Below are positions 17,689 through 26,864 of a stretch of 64,000 nucleotides of DNA, piece after piece (positions within the stretch are counted from its first letter, which is position 1; the number at the start of each line of letters is the position of its first letter). The position numbers and the translations under genes were made by a program. Below the pieces are notes generated by a model. It saw only the letters and a list, made by a program, of their open reading frames with translations, did not search any database and was not told the DNA's origin. The stretch is from Myroides sp. NP-2. GTDB lineage: Bacteria > Bacteroidota > Bacteroidia > Flavobacteriales > Flavobacteriaceae. The stretch lies in the NCBI RefSeq assembly GCF_014145665.1, contig NZ_JACHTD010000007.1, positions 1-64,000 on the forward strand, given 5' to 3'.

Positions 17689-18372
17689 TTAATCATTCAA
17701 AATGCGTTTGATGTCCTTATTGTCACCGTAAATCACCATAATATCTCCTTGATGCAAAATAGTATCATAGGAAGCAATCCCTTGTACTTCGTGAAATTTT
17801 CGCTGAGCACCAAAGAAGTTGCGTTCTTCACGCACTTTTAAGGTCGTTAACACTACTAAATTATAATTGGTTCTGAATCCGATCTCTCCCAAAGTTTTGT
17901 TGGCGAAACGCTCAGAAATGGTAATTTCTACAATACTATAACGCCCGTTGATCTCGTAGGAGTCTACCACACCTTTGATGCATAATTTCTTTGCCCAACG
18001 TTCGGCCGTTTCTTCTTCAGGATGTACAATCTCATCTACACCAATCGCCTGTAGGACATTTTCGTGTAAAGGTGTAATGGCACGACTAATTAATCGCTTG
18101 ACATTGAGATTTTTTAATACTGCCGTTGTCATAATATTAGCCCCTTGATCTTCTCCAATCGCTACGATAACAATATCCGTATTTCCCAACGGAAGACCAG
18201 CAACCAAATACTGATCGGTTGAATCCAAACAAATAGTATGTGAAACCTTGTCTTTATTGGCATCAACACGAGCCATATTTTTATCCACTCCGATTACTTC
18301 ATTGCCTTGCTCCGTCAACTTTTGCGCTAAAGAAGCGCCAAAATTCCCCAAACCTATAATTATATATTTCAT
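17689..18372 (-). CDS. TrkA/KtrA-type potassium uptake regulatory subunit
   Basis: A 227-residue cytosolic RCK protein. The N-terminal Rossmann RCK_N domain has IIGLGNFGASLAQKL and the VIGVDKN acidic end of beta-2; a C-terminal RCK_C domain follows (about 135-225). It gates the membrane subunit encoded just upstream (14 bp gap) in response to nucleotides (ATP/ADP or NAD in the family). A single RCK pair makes it KtrA-like, unlike the tandem TrkA of E. coli. Last gene of the HipA-like/DUF3037/TrkH operon. Confidence 0.9.
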   Translation of the reverse strand: MKYIIIGLGNFGASLAQKLTEQGNEVIGVDKNMARVDANKDKVSHTICLDSTDQYLVAGLPLGNTDIVIVAIGEDQGANIMTTAVLKNLNVKRLISRAITPLHENVLQAIGVDEIVHPEEETAERWAKKLCIKGVVDSYEINGRYSIVEITISERFANKTLGEIGFRTNYNLVVLTTLKVREERNFFGAQRKFHEVQGIASYDTILHQGDIMVIYGDNKDIKRILND

Positions 18373-18386
18373 CTTAGTCCTCTTAC

Positions 18387-20177
18387 TTAGTTAATCAATA
18401 TTTCCTCTGTTGGATACCTGTAGTTTGTCATGGTTTCCTTTTTGCTAATTGCCATTAAAAGCGTTAGAATGCTCACGCGTCCAACAAACATAAGCATAAT
18501 GAGCGTTACCTTACTTGAATCTGTTAAATCAGTAGTGATACCCGTACTCAAACCCGCTGTACTATAGGCTGAAAAAGCCTCATAAGACAACCGAATAATA
18601 TCGATCTTAGGTTCAAAAAAAGTAAGGGCAAAAAGAGCAATTCCTATAATAAACAACGATAGAAAAATAATGGCGAACGCACGTCTTACTGCTGATTCGT
18701 CTACTTCTCTACGGTTGACTTCAATTCTTGTTTTTCCTTTCATCAGCGTCCATACATTCAATAGGGCAATGGCAAAAGTTGTTGTCTTAATCCCCCCTCC
18801 TGTCGAAATTGGAGAAGCTCCAATCCACATCAACAGTATCACAATCAAAAAGGTAGGAAGCGTAAATAAATTATTGTCTACCGATGCAAATCCAGCAGTA
18901 CGCGGAGAAGTAGCCGTAAAAAAAGCCACAACCACTTTTCCTATGCCGTGGTGCTCTGACAGCGTATTGTTATATTCTAAACAATATATCATAACAGTCC
19001 CTCCCACAATCAAACTCGCCGTGGTGATCAAAATAATCTTAGTACTCAAATTAATTACCCGTGGAATGTATATACTCGCTTCTTTTATACTAAAAGGCAA
19101 CAGTCGATTGACGATCAAGTGCTTGATGTATTTATAGACGTTATAGACAATCGGAAAGCCCAATCCCCCCATGATAAACAACCCTGCAATAATCAATTGC
19201 AACGGGTAATTGAAGCGATATTCAAGCGTGTATAAATTCTCGGGTAGTGTTGAAAAGCCCGCATTACAAAAAGCAGATACGCCGTGAAAGACAGCGAAAA
19301 AAATGCGGTCAAACAGCGAGTCAAAAACTTGATTTCGAATACTGATAAAAATGGCAATCATCCCAATTATTTGAATAATGCCAGAAATAATAATGATGCG
19401 TTTTAACGTGGCAAAAACATCGCCTAATTTATCTATAGAGGAAACATCCTTGAGGACCAATTGATTGCCATAGGAAGCCTTTCCTCTAAAGAAATAGCTA
19501 AAATAACTCGCAATGGTCATGATTCCCAATCCTCCACATTCCATCAAAAAGATCATTACGGTTTTGCCAAATATAGTAAACTGACTACCGATATCCACCG
19601 TAGATAATCCCGTCACACAGACAGCACTAGTAGCAGTAAACAAAGCGTCAATATAACGTAGACTACCAGGGGTAACTGTTGCTTTTGGAAAAGACAACAT
19701 AAAGGCCCCTATGAAAATAATCAATAAAAAACTGACAATAAACAGCTGAGGTGGCGTGAGTTTAGTTTTCTTCAAGTTGAGCTGTAACATGGAAAACTCG
19801 CGAACAACCATCAAGAATACAGCAAAAAAGATCACAGCATTACTATCGAAAAAACGAAGCGTATGCTCAGGTTGCCAACGCACGACAACCAGCGTCAAAA
19901 AAAGTAAAACGCTAAACGCATCGAAAATCTTTACTCCTAAGCTGGGCTGTTTTTTCTGTCGAAATGCACTAAAATACCGATAAAAGATAATCACCATCCC
20001 TATAGTCAAACACACATTGTACAAATGGTGTAGATGACTGTGATAGTCGTTGAGCGTATTGAAGCCCAAATCAAAAATCAGAACTAGAAGTGAAATAAAA
20101 CTAAGCACAAAAGGCAAACGCACCAAAAAGTACTTCACCTTATTTACAACGATTGTTTTGAAATAAAATAACGGCAT
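18387..20177 (-). CDS. TrkH/KtrB-family potassium transporter membrane subunit
   Basis: The 596-residue protein has about 12 membrane helices: four short N-terminal helices unusual for KtrB, followed by four M1-P-M2 repeats. Selectivity-filter segments are seen at ATSAVCVTGLSTVD, GVSAFCNAGFSTLP, ATSPRTAGFASVD and FSAYSTAGLSTGI, each with the conserved filter glycine. It carries K+ into the cytoplasm, regulated by the RCK protein encoded next. It starts 2 bp after the DUF3037 stop, so co-expression with the HipA-like pair is likely. Confidence 0.92.
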   Translation of the reverse strand: MPLFYFKTIVVNKVKYFLVRLPFVLSFISLLVLIFDLGFNTLNDYHSHLHHLYNVCLTIGMVIIFYRYFSAFRQKKQPSLGVKIFDAFSVLLFLTLVVVRWQPEHTLRFFDSNAVIFFAVFLMVVREFSMLQLNLKKTKLTPPQLFIVSFLLIIFIGAFMLSFPKATVTPGSLRYIDALFTATSAVCVTGLSTVDIGSQFTIFGKTVMIFLMECGGLGIMTIASYFSYFFRGKASYGNQLVLKDVSSIDKLGDVFATLKRIIIISGIIQIIGMIAIFISIRNQVFDSLFDRIFFAVFHGVSAFCNAGFSTLPENLYTLEYRFNYPLQLIIAGLFIMGGLGFPIVYNVYKYIKHLIVNRLLPFSIKEASIYIPRVINLSTKIILITTASLIVGGTVMIYCLEYNNTLSEHHGIGKVVVAFFTATSPRTAGFASVDNNLFTLPTFLIVILLMWIGASPISTGGGIKTTTFAIALLNVWTLMKGKTRIEVNRREVDESAVRRAFAIIFLSLFIIGIALFALTFFEPKIDIIRLSYEAFSAYSTAGLSTGITTDLTDSSKVTLIMLMFVGRVSILTLLMAISKKETMTNYRYPTEEILIN

Positions 20178-20179
20178 AA

Positions 20180-20575
20180 CTACAGGACAAGTTCGTCAAA
20201 AAGTTGTTCAAACGTTTGATTTATATCCGCTGTTAAGCCACAATGTGTAGCCGAAACTTGAATACAAGAGCTCTTTGTCGCAGCTAACCAGCGAAAGCGC
20301 TCTGCAGCATCAAAACTGTTAATAGGGCTTGTTTTAGCTTCTGCTTCTGCTATGGAAATAAACGCCTTCACATGTGTTTCTAAGCTATCGTAATCCACTT
20401 CCGTACGAAAGCACGATAGTTTTCCGCGATCCAAATAATACTGTCCCTGAACCATTCGCTTCTGTTTACAAAAAAGCAAAAGTCCAATATTGATAAACTC
20501 ACCGCGTTCAACGCGAGGAACAAATCGAATCACTGCATACTCATAAACTAACATCGCGTAATTTTTTTGCTTCAT
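20180..20575 (-). CDS. DUF3037 family protein
   Basis: A 131-residue protein beginning with the DUF3037 signature YEYAVIRFVPRVERGEFINIG, broken as YEYAVIRFVPRVERGEF and INIGLLLF. In many bacteria DUF3037 is encoded next to a small HipA-like kinase, and the two overlap here by about 35 bases, implying coupled translation. The role of the pair is not known. I chose the ATG at 20575; a GTG 4 codons upstream and an ATG 7 codons downstream are alternatives. Confidence 0.8.
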   Translation of the reverse strand: MKQKNYAMLVYEYAVIRFVPRVERGEFINIGLLLFCKQKRMVQGQYYLDRGKLSCFRTEVDYDSLETHVKAFISIAEAEAKTSPINSFDAAERFRWLAATKSSCIQVSATHCGLTADINQTFEQLFDELVL

Positions 20576-21335
20576 TAACAAATACACTCGCCTGCTCTCT
20601 TCTCAATTGCAAAAACTGAAAATAAATCGCTCTAATTTCTTCAGGTTCCAAGGTGGATTCTTCCCACATTAACCAATCTACGGGAATCTGGTTCACAATA
20701 TCTTGCAATACCTCATCCGTCAATACCTGGGTAAACACTTGATTAACCTGATCTAATTTAGAGGCTTTTGCCAATAATACATGATCCTTAATCAACGTAA
20801 AAGGCGTGACTGCACTTTTTTCCCAATTGGTAAATGAATGGTGAAAATAAAAAGAGGCCCCGTGATCAATCAACCACAACTCCTTATGCCAAACTAACAT
20901 ATTGGTATTGCGAAAAGTGCGATCTACATTAGTAATAAATGCATCTAACCAAACCACTTTCGAAGCCAACATTTCATCTACTTCGAAGGCCTGTGGGTCA
21001 AATGTCAATGCACCGGAAAGAAAGTGTAAGCCCAAATTTAAGCCTTGACTAAACTTGAGTAAGTCTTGAATTTCTTCATCCCCCTCTGTTCTCCCAAAAG
21101 CTTCATCTAAAGTCGCGAATACCAATTCAGGAACAGGTAATTCCAGCGTTTTCGCTAGTAATCCCCCTAGTAATTCCGCAATTAAAGCTTTTACTCCATG
21201 TCCTGCTCCTCGAAACTTAATAACGTATTTAAAACCATCATCCGCATCGGCCAAAGCAGGTAATGATCCCCCTTCGCGCAAAGGAGTTACATAGCGTGTA
21301 ACCACCACACTTCTCAAATCAAGTGATTTATTCAT
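20541..21335 (-). CDS. HipA-like kinase family protein
   Basis: A 264-residue protein with HipA-kinase-like features but much shorter than HipA: the N-terminal half resembles the ATP-binding lobe (FKYVIKFRGAGHGVKALIAE, with a Lys in KFRG). The central KVVWLDAFITNVDRTFRNTNML resembles the HipA catalytic loop (D..NxDR..N). LWLIDHGASFYFH resembles the Mg-binding DHG. It lacks the HipB partner of classical toxin-antitoxin pairs; the partner here is DUF3037. Substrate unknown. It heads the operon that continues into the potassium transporter genes. Confidence 0.78.
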   Translation of the reverse strand: MNKSLDLRSVVVTRYVTPLREGGSLPALADADDGFKYVIKFRGAGHGVKALIAELLGGLLAKTLELPVPELVFATLDEAFGRTEGDEEIQDLLKFSQGLNLGLHFLSGALTFDPQAFEVDEMLASKVVWLDAFITNVDRTFRNTNMLVWHKELWLIDHGASFYFHHSFTNWEKSAVTPFTLIKDHVLLAKASKLDQVNQVFTQVLTDEVLQDIVNQIPVDWLMWEESTLEPEEIRAIYFQFLQLRREQASVFVNEAKKLRDVSL

Positions 21336-21420
21336 GTTTGTGTATTCAATTTAGTTCAAAAGATTGGGTCTATTAAAAGTAAGCTTTCTCTTTGTTTCTA
21401 GCAACCCCATCCGCTTAAAA

Positions 21421-21448
21421 GTAAAAAAGGGATAAATCCCTTCTTTAC
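21421..21448 (-). terminator. Terminator downstream of the small membrane gene
   Basis: Hairpin GTAAAAAAGGGAT / ATCCCTTCTTTAC with one mismatch and loop AA. On the minus strand the T-rich side follows the stem. Confidence 0.65.
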
Positions 21449-21489
21449 ACCTCTATTTTATATTTTAAAAAAGTACAATCCTTATAGGA

Positions 21490-21888
21490 TTACTTCATCG
21501 TTATCTTCGCATTTGTCAATATCTTGCGCAGCGCATTTTGTTGTTCTTTTGTTTTTAAGTTGAAGATTTCTCTCACTTTGCCACTGTTTAAACGCACCTC
21601 TGCTTTGGTTGCCAATCCTCTTGGCATTTTGACCACCTTGATGTTCACTCTGTCTATTTGTTCTATCGCTGTTTTCTTGATGAAGTTCTTGTACACTAAA
21701 AACAAAAAAACAGCAGCGATAATGCAAAAAACATAATCCATCTCTTTCGGAGCGTTCCAATCCGCCATAAACAAGCGAATCAAAGACATTCCCAAAATAA
21801 CAGATGACATCAATCGAGAAGAAGTTAATCTCCCTTTGTAATTATCCTGAATCAACAGTTGTTTTGTTTCATTGTTAAATGATACCAT
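21490..21888 (-). CDS. Uncharacterised membrane protein
   Basis: A 132-residue protein with two probable membrane helices (about 25-45 and 50-68). A basic C-terminal half follows (RVNIKVVKMPRGLATKAEVRLNSGKVREIF). The layout (two helices and a beta-rich cytosolic tail) resembles bacterial PH-like membrane proteins, but no signature is certain. It stands alone between a -7 box at 21920-21927 and a terminator, so it is probably a real single-gene unit. Function unknown. Confidence 0.6.
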   Translation of the reverse strand: MVSFNNETKQLLIQDNYKGRLTSSRLMSSVILGMSLIRLFMADWNAPKEMDYVFCIIAAVFLFLVYKNFIKKTAIEQIDRVNIKVVKMPRGLATKAEVRLNSGKVREIFNLKTKEQQNALRKILTNAKITMK

Positions 21889-21919
21889 AGCGATCGTTTT
21901 TTGATTTTTTTCAATCCTG

Positions 21920-21927
21920 CAAAGTTA
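21920..21927 (-). promoter_or_regulatory. -7 box for the small membrane gene
   Basis: The minus strand reads TAACTTTG, a TAnnTTTG match, 31 bases before the ATG at 21888. Confidence 0.45.
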
Positions 21928-22014
21928 CGTATTTAAGTCTGAAATAGTGCTTTTTTTAACCTTTTGACAAAAGATTCTTTACCCTAATTTCATCACTATT
22001 CGCCTCATGTCCAT

Positions 22015-22440
22015 CTAGATTTCTTTGGCAAAAAAAGTAGTAAATACATCTTCTTGTGCCACTTCATTGGAGTTCAACAATTGTTTCAACAAGGGAGCAT
22101 GTCCTTGATATAATTCGGCATGCTCAAAAATGATCTGCCTATTTTTCATGATGTAACCATCGTAAAAGCACATTTGCCAATGCCCTATTTTATTGAGAAC
22201 ACCTATTTTTAAATAGGGATGTTTATGACTAAATGCAGCGATCTTGTCCTCCAAAAAAAGTACAGAAACATCAAAATTCGTCCAGCAAATCTCCTCCATA
22301 TCAATAGAAACAAGAAGTAATGTATCCTTTTGATGGGCTACAAATTTTATCGTACCAAAGGGAAATAAAGTGCGCAACTCCGAGGTGAATGCTTGCTGAT
22401 TTTCAGCGTGTAACACCAGTATGATATAAAGACTTTCCAT
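22015..22440 (-). CDS. Hypothetical protein
   Basis: A 141-residue soluble protein with no recognised domain (MESLYIILVLHAENQQ...; central QMCFYDGYIMKNRQIIFEHAELY). There is no signal peptide or membrane helix. It begins with a normal ATG and stands alone between a membrane gene and ettA. A near-match -7 (TAACTTTA) lies upstream near 22460. It looks like a coding gene from its amino-acid balance, but I cannot name a family. Confidence 0.55.
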   Translation of the reverse strand: MESLYIILVLHAENQQAFTSELRTLFPFGTIKFVAHQKDTLLLVSIDMEEICWTNFDVSVLFLEDKIAAFSHKHPYLKIGVLNKIGHWQMCFYDGYIMKNRQIIFEHAELYQGHAPLLKQLLNSNEVAQEDVFTTFFAKEI

Positions 22441-22679
22441 AGACTAACTTCTTTTTATTTAAAGTTAATCCCTATTTTTTTTGCATCCTTGCTTTTTATT
22501 TTACTAAAAGATAGCGAAAATGTTATTAATTTATTACCCCCTACCTCGGATGACCTTGATCAACCGTCAACGCTAAAACTACTACAACGATGAAGTAATG
22601 GTGAATCATCCAATTCCTATACAAGTTGTGTATCCTTATTTCAGTACGGGATAAAAAGTCTAGTGCTATACAAGACAAA
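22441..22679. other. Intergenic region
   Basis: Holds the presumed promoter of the hypothetical gene and the downstream flank of ettA. A 60-codon minus-strand frame here has no support. Confidence 0.4.
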
Positions 22680-22706
22680 AGAGGGTGACCTTTTGGGACA
22701 CCCTCT
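22680..22706 (-). terminator. Terminator of ettA
   Basis: Stem AGAGGGTG / CACCCTCT with an 11-base loop, followed on the minus strand by TTTTGTCTTG, 36 bases after the ettA stop. Confidence 0.65.
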
Positions 22707-22741
22707 CTTTGATATTTCAGCATGTGCTTTATGCCATGTGT

Positions 22742-24430
22742 TTATCGAACTAATTTTTTGTATTTCAAACGCGTTGGTGCAACATCACCTAAGCGTTTTT
22801 TGCGATTTTCTTCATACTCAGAGAAAGACCCTTCGAAGAAGTACACTTGAGAATCTCCTTCAAACGCAAGGATATGCGTACAAATACGATCTAAGAACCA
22901 ACGGTCGTGGGAAATTACTACAGCACATCCTGCAAAGTTATCCAACCCTTCTTCTAAGGCACGTAGCGTGTTTACGTCTAAGTCGTTCGTAGGCTCATCC
23001 AGTAGTAAAACGTTCCCCTCTTCTTTTAAAGTCATGGCTAAGTGTAAGCGGTTGCGCTCTCCACCTGATAGTGTAGCAACCTTTTTGTTTTGATCTGATC
23101 CACCAAAATTGAAGCGACTTAAATACGCTCTAGAATTCACTTGACGTCCTCCCATCATAATCAATTCTTGACCATCACAGAAGTTTTCCCAAATAGATTT
23201 CTCCGGATCAATATTGGAATGCGACTGATCGACATAGGCAATTTTTACCGTATCTCCAATAGTAAATGTTCCTGCATCTGGCGTTTGTTCTCCCATGATC
23301 ATGCGGAAAATTGTCGATTTACCCGCACCATTTGGCCCGATAATCCCCACAATCCCCGCTTGAGGTAAGGTAAAGTTTAAGTTGTCGTATAACAACTTAT
23401 CTCCAAAGGCTTTCGCCACCCCTTTAGCTTCGATTACATTCGTTCCTAAACGAGGTCCATTTGGAATGTATATCTCTAACTTTTCCTCTAGTTGTTTTTG
23501 ATCTTCATTCAACAACTTATCGTAGTTCTGTAACCTTGCTTTTTGTTTGGTTTGTCTTCCTTTTGCTCCTTGGCGAACCCAATCCAACTCGCGCTCCAAG
23601 GTCTTACGACGTTTAGAGGCTGTTTTCTCCTCTTGTTCTAAGCGTTTTGCTTTTTGATCCAACCAAGAAGAATAGTTTCCTTTCCACGGAATTCCCTCTC
23701 CTCTATCTAATTCTAAGATCCACCCTGCTACGTTATCCAAGAAGTAACGGTCGTGGGTTACTGCAATTACCGTTCCCGCATATTGTTGTAAGTGCTGCTC
23801 CAACCAATGCACAGACTCTGCATCTAAGTGGTTGGTCGGCTCGTCCAATAGTAATACGTCTGGATTTTGCAACAATAAACGACACAACGCCACACGACGA
23901 CGCTCTCCTCCTGATAACACTTTAATTGGCGTATCAGGATCTGGTGTGCGCAACGCATCCATTGCAATTTCTAGTTTTGTATCCAACTCCCATCCGCCTA
24001 CCGCATCAATCTTATCTTGTAATTCAGCCTGTCTGTCCATGAGCTTTTGCATCTTATCCGCATCCTCATACACCTCTGGCAAACCGAACATATCGTTAAT
24101 CTGATTAAATTCATCGAGAATAGCCACAACTTCAGCTGCACCTTCTCTTACAATTTCGATTACCGTTTTCTCTTCATCTAACTCTGGCTCTTGCTCTAAA
24201 TACCCCACAGTATACCCTGGTGCAAATACAACATCTCCTTGGTAGTTCTTATCCACTCCAGCAATAATCTTCAATAGCGAAGATTTACCTGAACCGTTAA
24301 GACCCAAAATACCAATTTTAGCCCCATAAAAGAAGCTCAAATAAATGTCTTTTAAAACTGTTTTGTTTGTTGATGAGTACGTTTTACTCACCTTCGACAT
24401 GGAAAAAATTACCTTTTTATCGTCTGACAT
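22742..24430 (-). CDS. ettA: Energy-dependent translational throttle protein EttA (ABC-F)
   Basis: A 562-residue ABC-F ATPase with two ABC domains. First: Walker A GLNGSGKSS, signature LSGGERRRVAL, Walker B VLLLDEPTNHLD. Second: GPNGAGKST, LSGGERNRLHL, VLLLDEPTNDLD. An arm region and a basic inter-domain linker (RQGAKGRQTKQKARLQNYDKL) fit EttA. It binds the ribosomal E site and couples early translation to the ATP/ADP ratio. No membrane domain is present, as expected of ABC-F. Single-gene unit. Confidence 0.95.
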   Translation of the reverse strand: MSDDKKVIFSMSKVSKTYSSTNKTVLKDIYLSFFYGAKIGILGLNGSGKSSLLKIIAGVDKNYQGDVVFAPGYTVGYLEQEPELDEEKTVIEIVREGAAEVVAILDEFNQINDMFGLPEVYEDADKMQKLMDRQAELQDKIDAVGGWELDTKLEIAMDALRTPDPDTPIKVLSGGERRRVALCRLLLQNPDVLLLDEPTNHLDAESVHWLEQHLQQYAGTVIAVTHDRYFLDNVAGWILELDRGEGIPWKGNYSSWLDQKAKRLEQEEKTASKRRKTLERELDWVRQGAKGRQTKQKARLQNYDKLLNEDQKQLEEKLEIYIPNGPRLGTNVIEAKGVAKAFGDKLLYDNLNFTLPQAGIVGIIGPNGAGKSTIFRMIMGEQTPDAGTFTIGDTVKIAYVDQSHSNIDPEKSIWENFCDGQELIMMGGRQVNSRAYLSRFNFGGSDQNKKVATLSGGERNRLHLAMTLKEEGNVLLLDEPTNDLDVNTLRALEEGLDNFAGCAVVISHDRWFLDRICTHILAFEGDSQVYFFEGSFSEYEENRKKRLGDVAPTRLKYKKLVR

Positions 24431-24801
24431 AAAGTAAAAAATTGATTGAATAATGATGTGATGCCACCGTTGTTACTCACCCTGAGTAACCCTAGAACCA
24501 TCGAATACCCCAAAAATACACATTATTACGGAGATAAGAAATATTTTTCATCCTCCCCCTATCTCCTTATTTGCTTTTCCCTGCTATTATCTAAAAGGCT
24601 CACGTAGCTCCCTTCTTCTTATTCTTAATTTCCTCTTCCCTTGCATTCTCATTTAGCGATTTATTCTCCTTATAAAAGAAAACAAAAGTTATAATTCTCT
24701 TCCTGTTCTAAACAATACACAACACAAAAGATTAATTATCAATAAAATACAACCTTATTATATTTTTATTAATATTTAATCTAAATAAAAATAGATTGCT
24801 A
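24431..24801. other. Divergent intergenic region
   Basis: About 370 bases between ettA and the lipoprotein gene. It has a pyrimidine-rich middle (24545-24660, CCTCCCCCTATCTCC-like) and an AT-rich right part. No gene or RNA is recognised. Confidence 0.4.
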
Positions 24802-24809
24802 TATATTTG
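24802..24809 (+). promoter_or_regulatory. -7 box for the lipoprotein gene
   Basis: TATATTTG, a TAnnTTTG match, 22 bases before the ATG at 24832. No clear TTG element. Confidence 0.5.
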
Positions 24810-24831
24810 CGATATCATTAAATAATCAATT

Positions 24832-26046
24832 ATGTTTACGAAAAAAATTATCCATTTTGCAGTAATTTTACTGCTAAGCACTTTTGTTTTTAGCTGTAGT
24901 AGTGATGACTCCTCCACTAAAGAAGAACTTACTCTAATACTAAAAGCCGATGCAGATCGCGTATTACTTGGCGAAGAAGTATCTTTTGAAATTACTGACA
25001 ACAAGGGAAAACCAGTTAGCAACGCCACCCTCTTAGTCGACGATCAGAAAATTGTTGGCAATACGTTTAAAGCAGCGGCAGTTGGCAGCTATAAGGTTGT
25101 AGCTACGAAGGCAAATTACCTCAACAGTCAAGCCTTAACCATAACGGTGGCAACAGAAACCCTAACCATTAAAGCAAATAAAGAAAAGGCAAAAGTCAAC
25201 GAAAAAATTACTTTTTCTGCAACAAATAGCGAGCAAAAAGACCTTACAGCCCGTGCAATTTTTTACGTAAACAATACACCTATAGAAGGAAATATCTATA
25301 CTGTTCAAGCTTCAGACGAAGAATACCTCACCTTTTACGCAGTTAAAGATAACGTTAAATCAAACCAAATTTCTGTTCAAATCGAAAAAGAGGAAGAACA
25401 AGTTCAGCCGAAACTCGATCAAATCATCCGCGGAAAATGGAAGTTAACCAATGCTACTTCACACGATATTGTTTACAACTTCTACGAGGGTAATACCTTC
25501 GACTTTGTTTATTTTGGAATGTTAATGCAAGGGGATTACCGCATAGTAGGGGATAAAATTCACCTAGACGTTATTTCATCTGGTCTCAAAATGACTGATT
25601 ATTCTATTATCACAATTAAAGAATACCTATCTTTAAATGAATTGGATGTTGTCTTAACTGTATCAGGTATTCACGAACAAGGGCAACACGGGCGTTTAAT
25701 TCGCCAAAAAGAAGATGTCTCTTTAAATCTCCAACAGCTCATCGGAACGTGGCAAGCAGAACAAAATGGACTACCAATCTTCACCATTACTTTTAACGAA
25801 AATGGCACTTGTGCAATTACAAAGGCAGAGAACACCGCGAATATTCCTAATATCGAATCTATTCAATACTTAACTAAATACGAGAAGTACTCAAATAACA
25901 CCTTGATATTAGAAAATAGAAACGGAGCATATACTTATTACTTAACCATTGAAGAATTCACATCTTCTACAGCGTTAGGTGCAACTTTATTTGAATATGT
26001 AATGTACCCTCAAAAATCGAATGCACTAATTTTAAACAAAATATAA
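24832..26046 (+). CDS. Ig-like-repeat surface lipoprotein
   Basis: The 404-residue protein has a lipobox ending at Cys22 (FVFSCSSDDSS); the acidic S-D-D after Cys resembles the Bacteroidota lipoprotein export signal, so surface display is likely. Two Ig-like/PKD-type beta domains follow (about 34-107 and 108-190; LKADADRVLLGEEVSFEI, IKANKEKAKVNEKITFSA, which are clearly related to each other). The C-terminal half contains two lipocalin-like modules (IIRGKWKLTNATS and LIGTWQAEQNG, each followed by up-and-down strands). Function unknown; ligand binding at the surface is an inference. Single-gene unit with promoter and terminator. Confidence 0.75.
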   Translation: MFTKKIIHFAVILLLSTFVFSCSSDDSSTKEELTLILKADADRVLLGEEVSFEITDNKGKPVSNATLLVDDQKIVGNTFKAAAVGSYKVVATKANYLNSQALTITVATETLTIKANKEKAKVNEKITFSATNSEQKDLTARAIFYVNNTPIEGNIYTVQASDEEYLTFYAVKDNVKSNQISVQIEKEEEQVQPKLDQIIRGKWKLTNATSHDIVYNFYEGNTFDFVYFGMLMQGDYRIVGDKIHLDVISSGLKMTDYSIITIKEYLSLNELDVVLTVSGIHEQGQHGRLIRQKEDVSLNLQQLIGTWQAEQNGLPIFTITFNENGTCAITKAENTANIPNIESIQYLTKYEKYSNNTLILENRNGAYTYYLTIEEFTSSTALGATLFEYVMYPQKSNALILNKI

Positions 26047-26067
26047 GTGATTCTACTATATTTTAAG

Positions 26068-26099
26068 AAAGAAGCTACATCCGTTAGCTTCTTTTTTTT
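26068..26099 (+). terminator. Terminator of the lipoprotein gene
   Basis: Stem AAGAAGCTA / TAGCTTCTT with loop ACATCCGT-like, followed by eight T. Confidence 0.85.
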
Positions 26100-26484
26100 G
26101 ATATATGTGGTTGTACTCGCATACTGTCTCCCGACACTAAGGTCTTCAAAATAACATCGCGTTATCGCTAACTAGCATACTCCAAGACAAGAGACAAACA
26201 GATATTCGTTGAAAAAGACAAAATAGTTGATAAGAACAAAAGTCAGATCACCCCTATTGCAATCCAAGACAGTCCACTGCTGCACAAAGCATCTAGGCTA
26301 TTGTTCCATACAGCTCCCATAGAAGGTTCAAAAGCACAATAACACTTAAAAAGAGTTAAATCAGCACCTATTCAGCAAACGAAAACCTTAGATATGTTAA
26401 AGTTTTTAAAAATATCAATCAATTAATCAAAAACACCCAAAATAATCAAATATTTTTTACTATATTTAAAGTAAGAAAAAACAC
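26100..26484. other. Intergenic region
   Basis: Nothing recognised apart from a near -7 box (TATATTTA, 26461-26468) just before the small acidic ORF. Confidence 0.4.
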
Positions 26485-26682
26485 ATGAATTGTATGGAAA
26501 TATTTTTGAAAACGATCCGTTTTAAAGACCTACAAGAGCAGGATGTGGAAACAAACCAATCTGTAGGCGAAAATTTAAATTACCCACTGAGCGAAGCTGA
26601 AATACCAGCTGGACTGTACGTAGAGCTAGAGGAGGAAGAAAAAAATTATTATGATGAGTACGAAGAACACTTGGGAATTTAA
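26485..26682 (+). CDS. Small acidic hypothetical protein
   Basis: A 65-residue, strongly acidic protein (C-terminal half YVELEEEEKNYYDEYEEHLGI, broken as YVELEEEEKNYYDE and YEEHLGI) with an internal Met at residue 4 as alternative start. No family is recognised. Support for a real gene: an ATG, a near-consensus -7 box about 16 bases upstream, and a strong dedicated terminator 10 bases after the stop. The acid-rich composition fits a small cytosolic binding or mimic protein, but nothing more can be said. Confidence 0.5.
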   Translation: MNCMEIFLKTIRFKDLQEQDVETNQSVGENLNYPLSEAEIPAGLYVELEEEEKNYYDEYEEHLGI

Positions 26683-26691
26683 GTATGTAGG

Positions 26692-26754
26692 ATCTTGTAA
26701 CTGATTATCCGTTTTTTGAATAAAAACAATAATCAATTACAAGATTTTTTTTTT
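26692..26754 (+). terminator. Long-stem terminator after the small acidic ORF
   Basis: 16-bp stem ATCTTGTAACTGATTA / TAATCAATTACAAGAT (one mismatch) with a 22-base loop, followed by about ten T. Confidence 0.85.
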
Positions 26755-26864
26755 ACCTTATTTTGTCTTACGTTAAGAATATTGGATCTGAGTATAGATT
26801 AAAACAACGTATAACCCTTACATTTTTTTATCTAAACCCAGACCTTAATCGGAGTAAGGATCAG

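Noticed and set aside
20541..21335. Classical HipBA toxin-antitoxin pair
   Set aside because: The protein is shorter than HipA and no HipB-type DNA-binding partner is present; the neighbour is DUF3037.
22663..22992. 109-codon plus-strand ORF
   Set aside because: Antisense to the 3' end of ettA and across its terminator; the same holds for the other plus-strand frames inside ettA.
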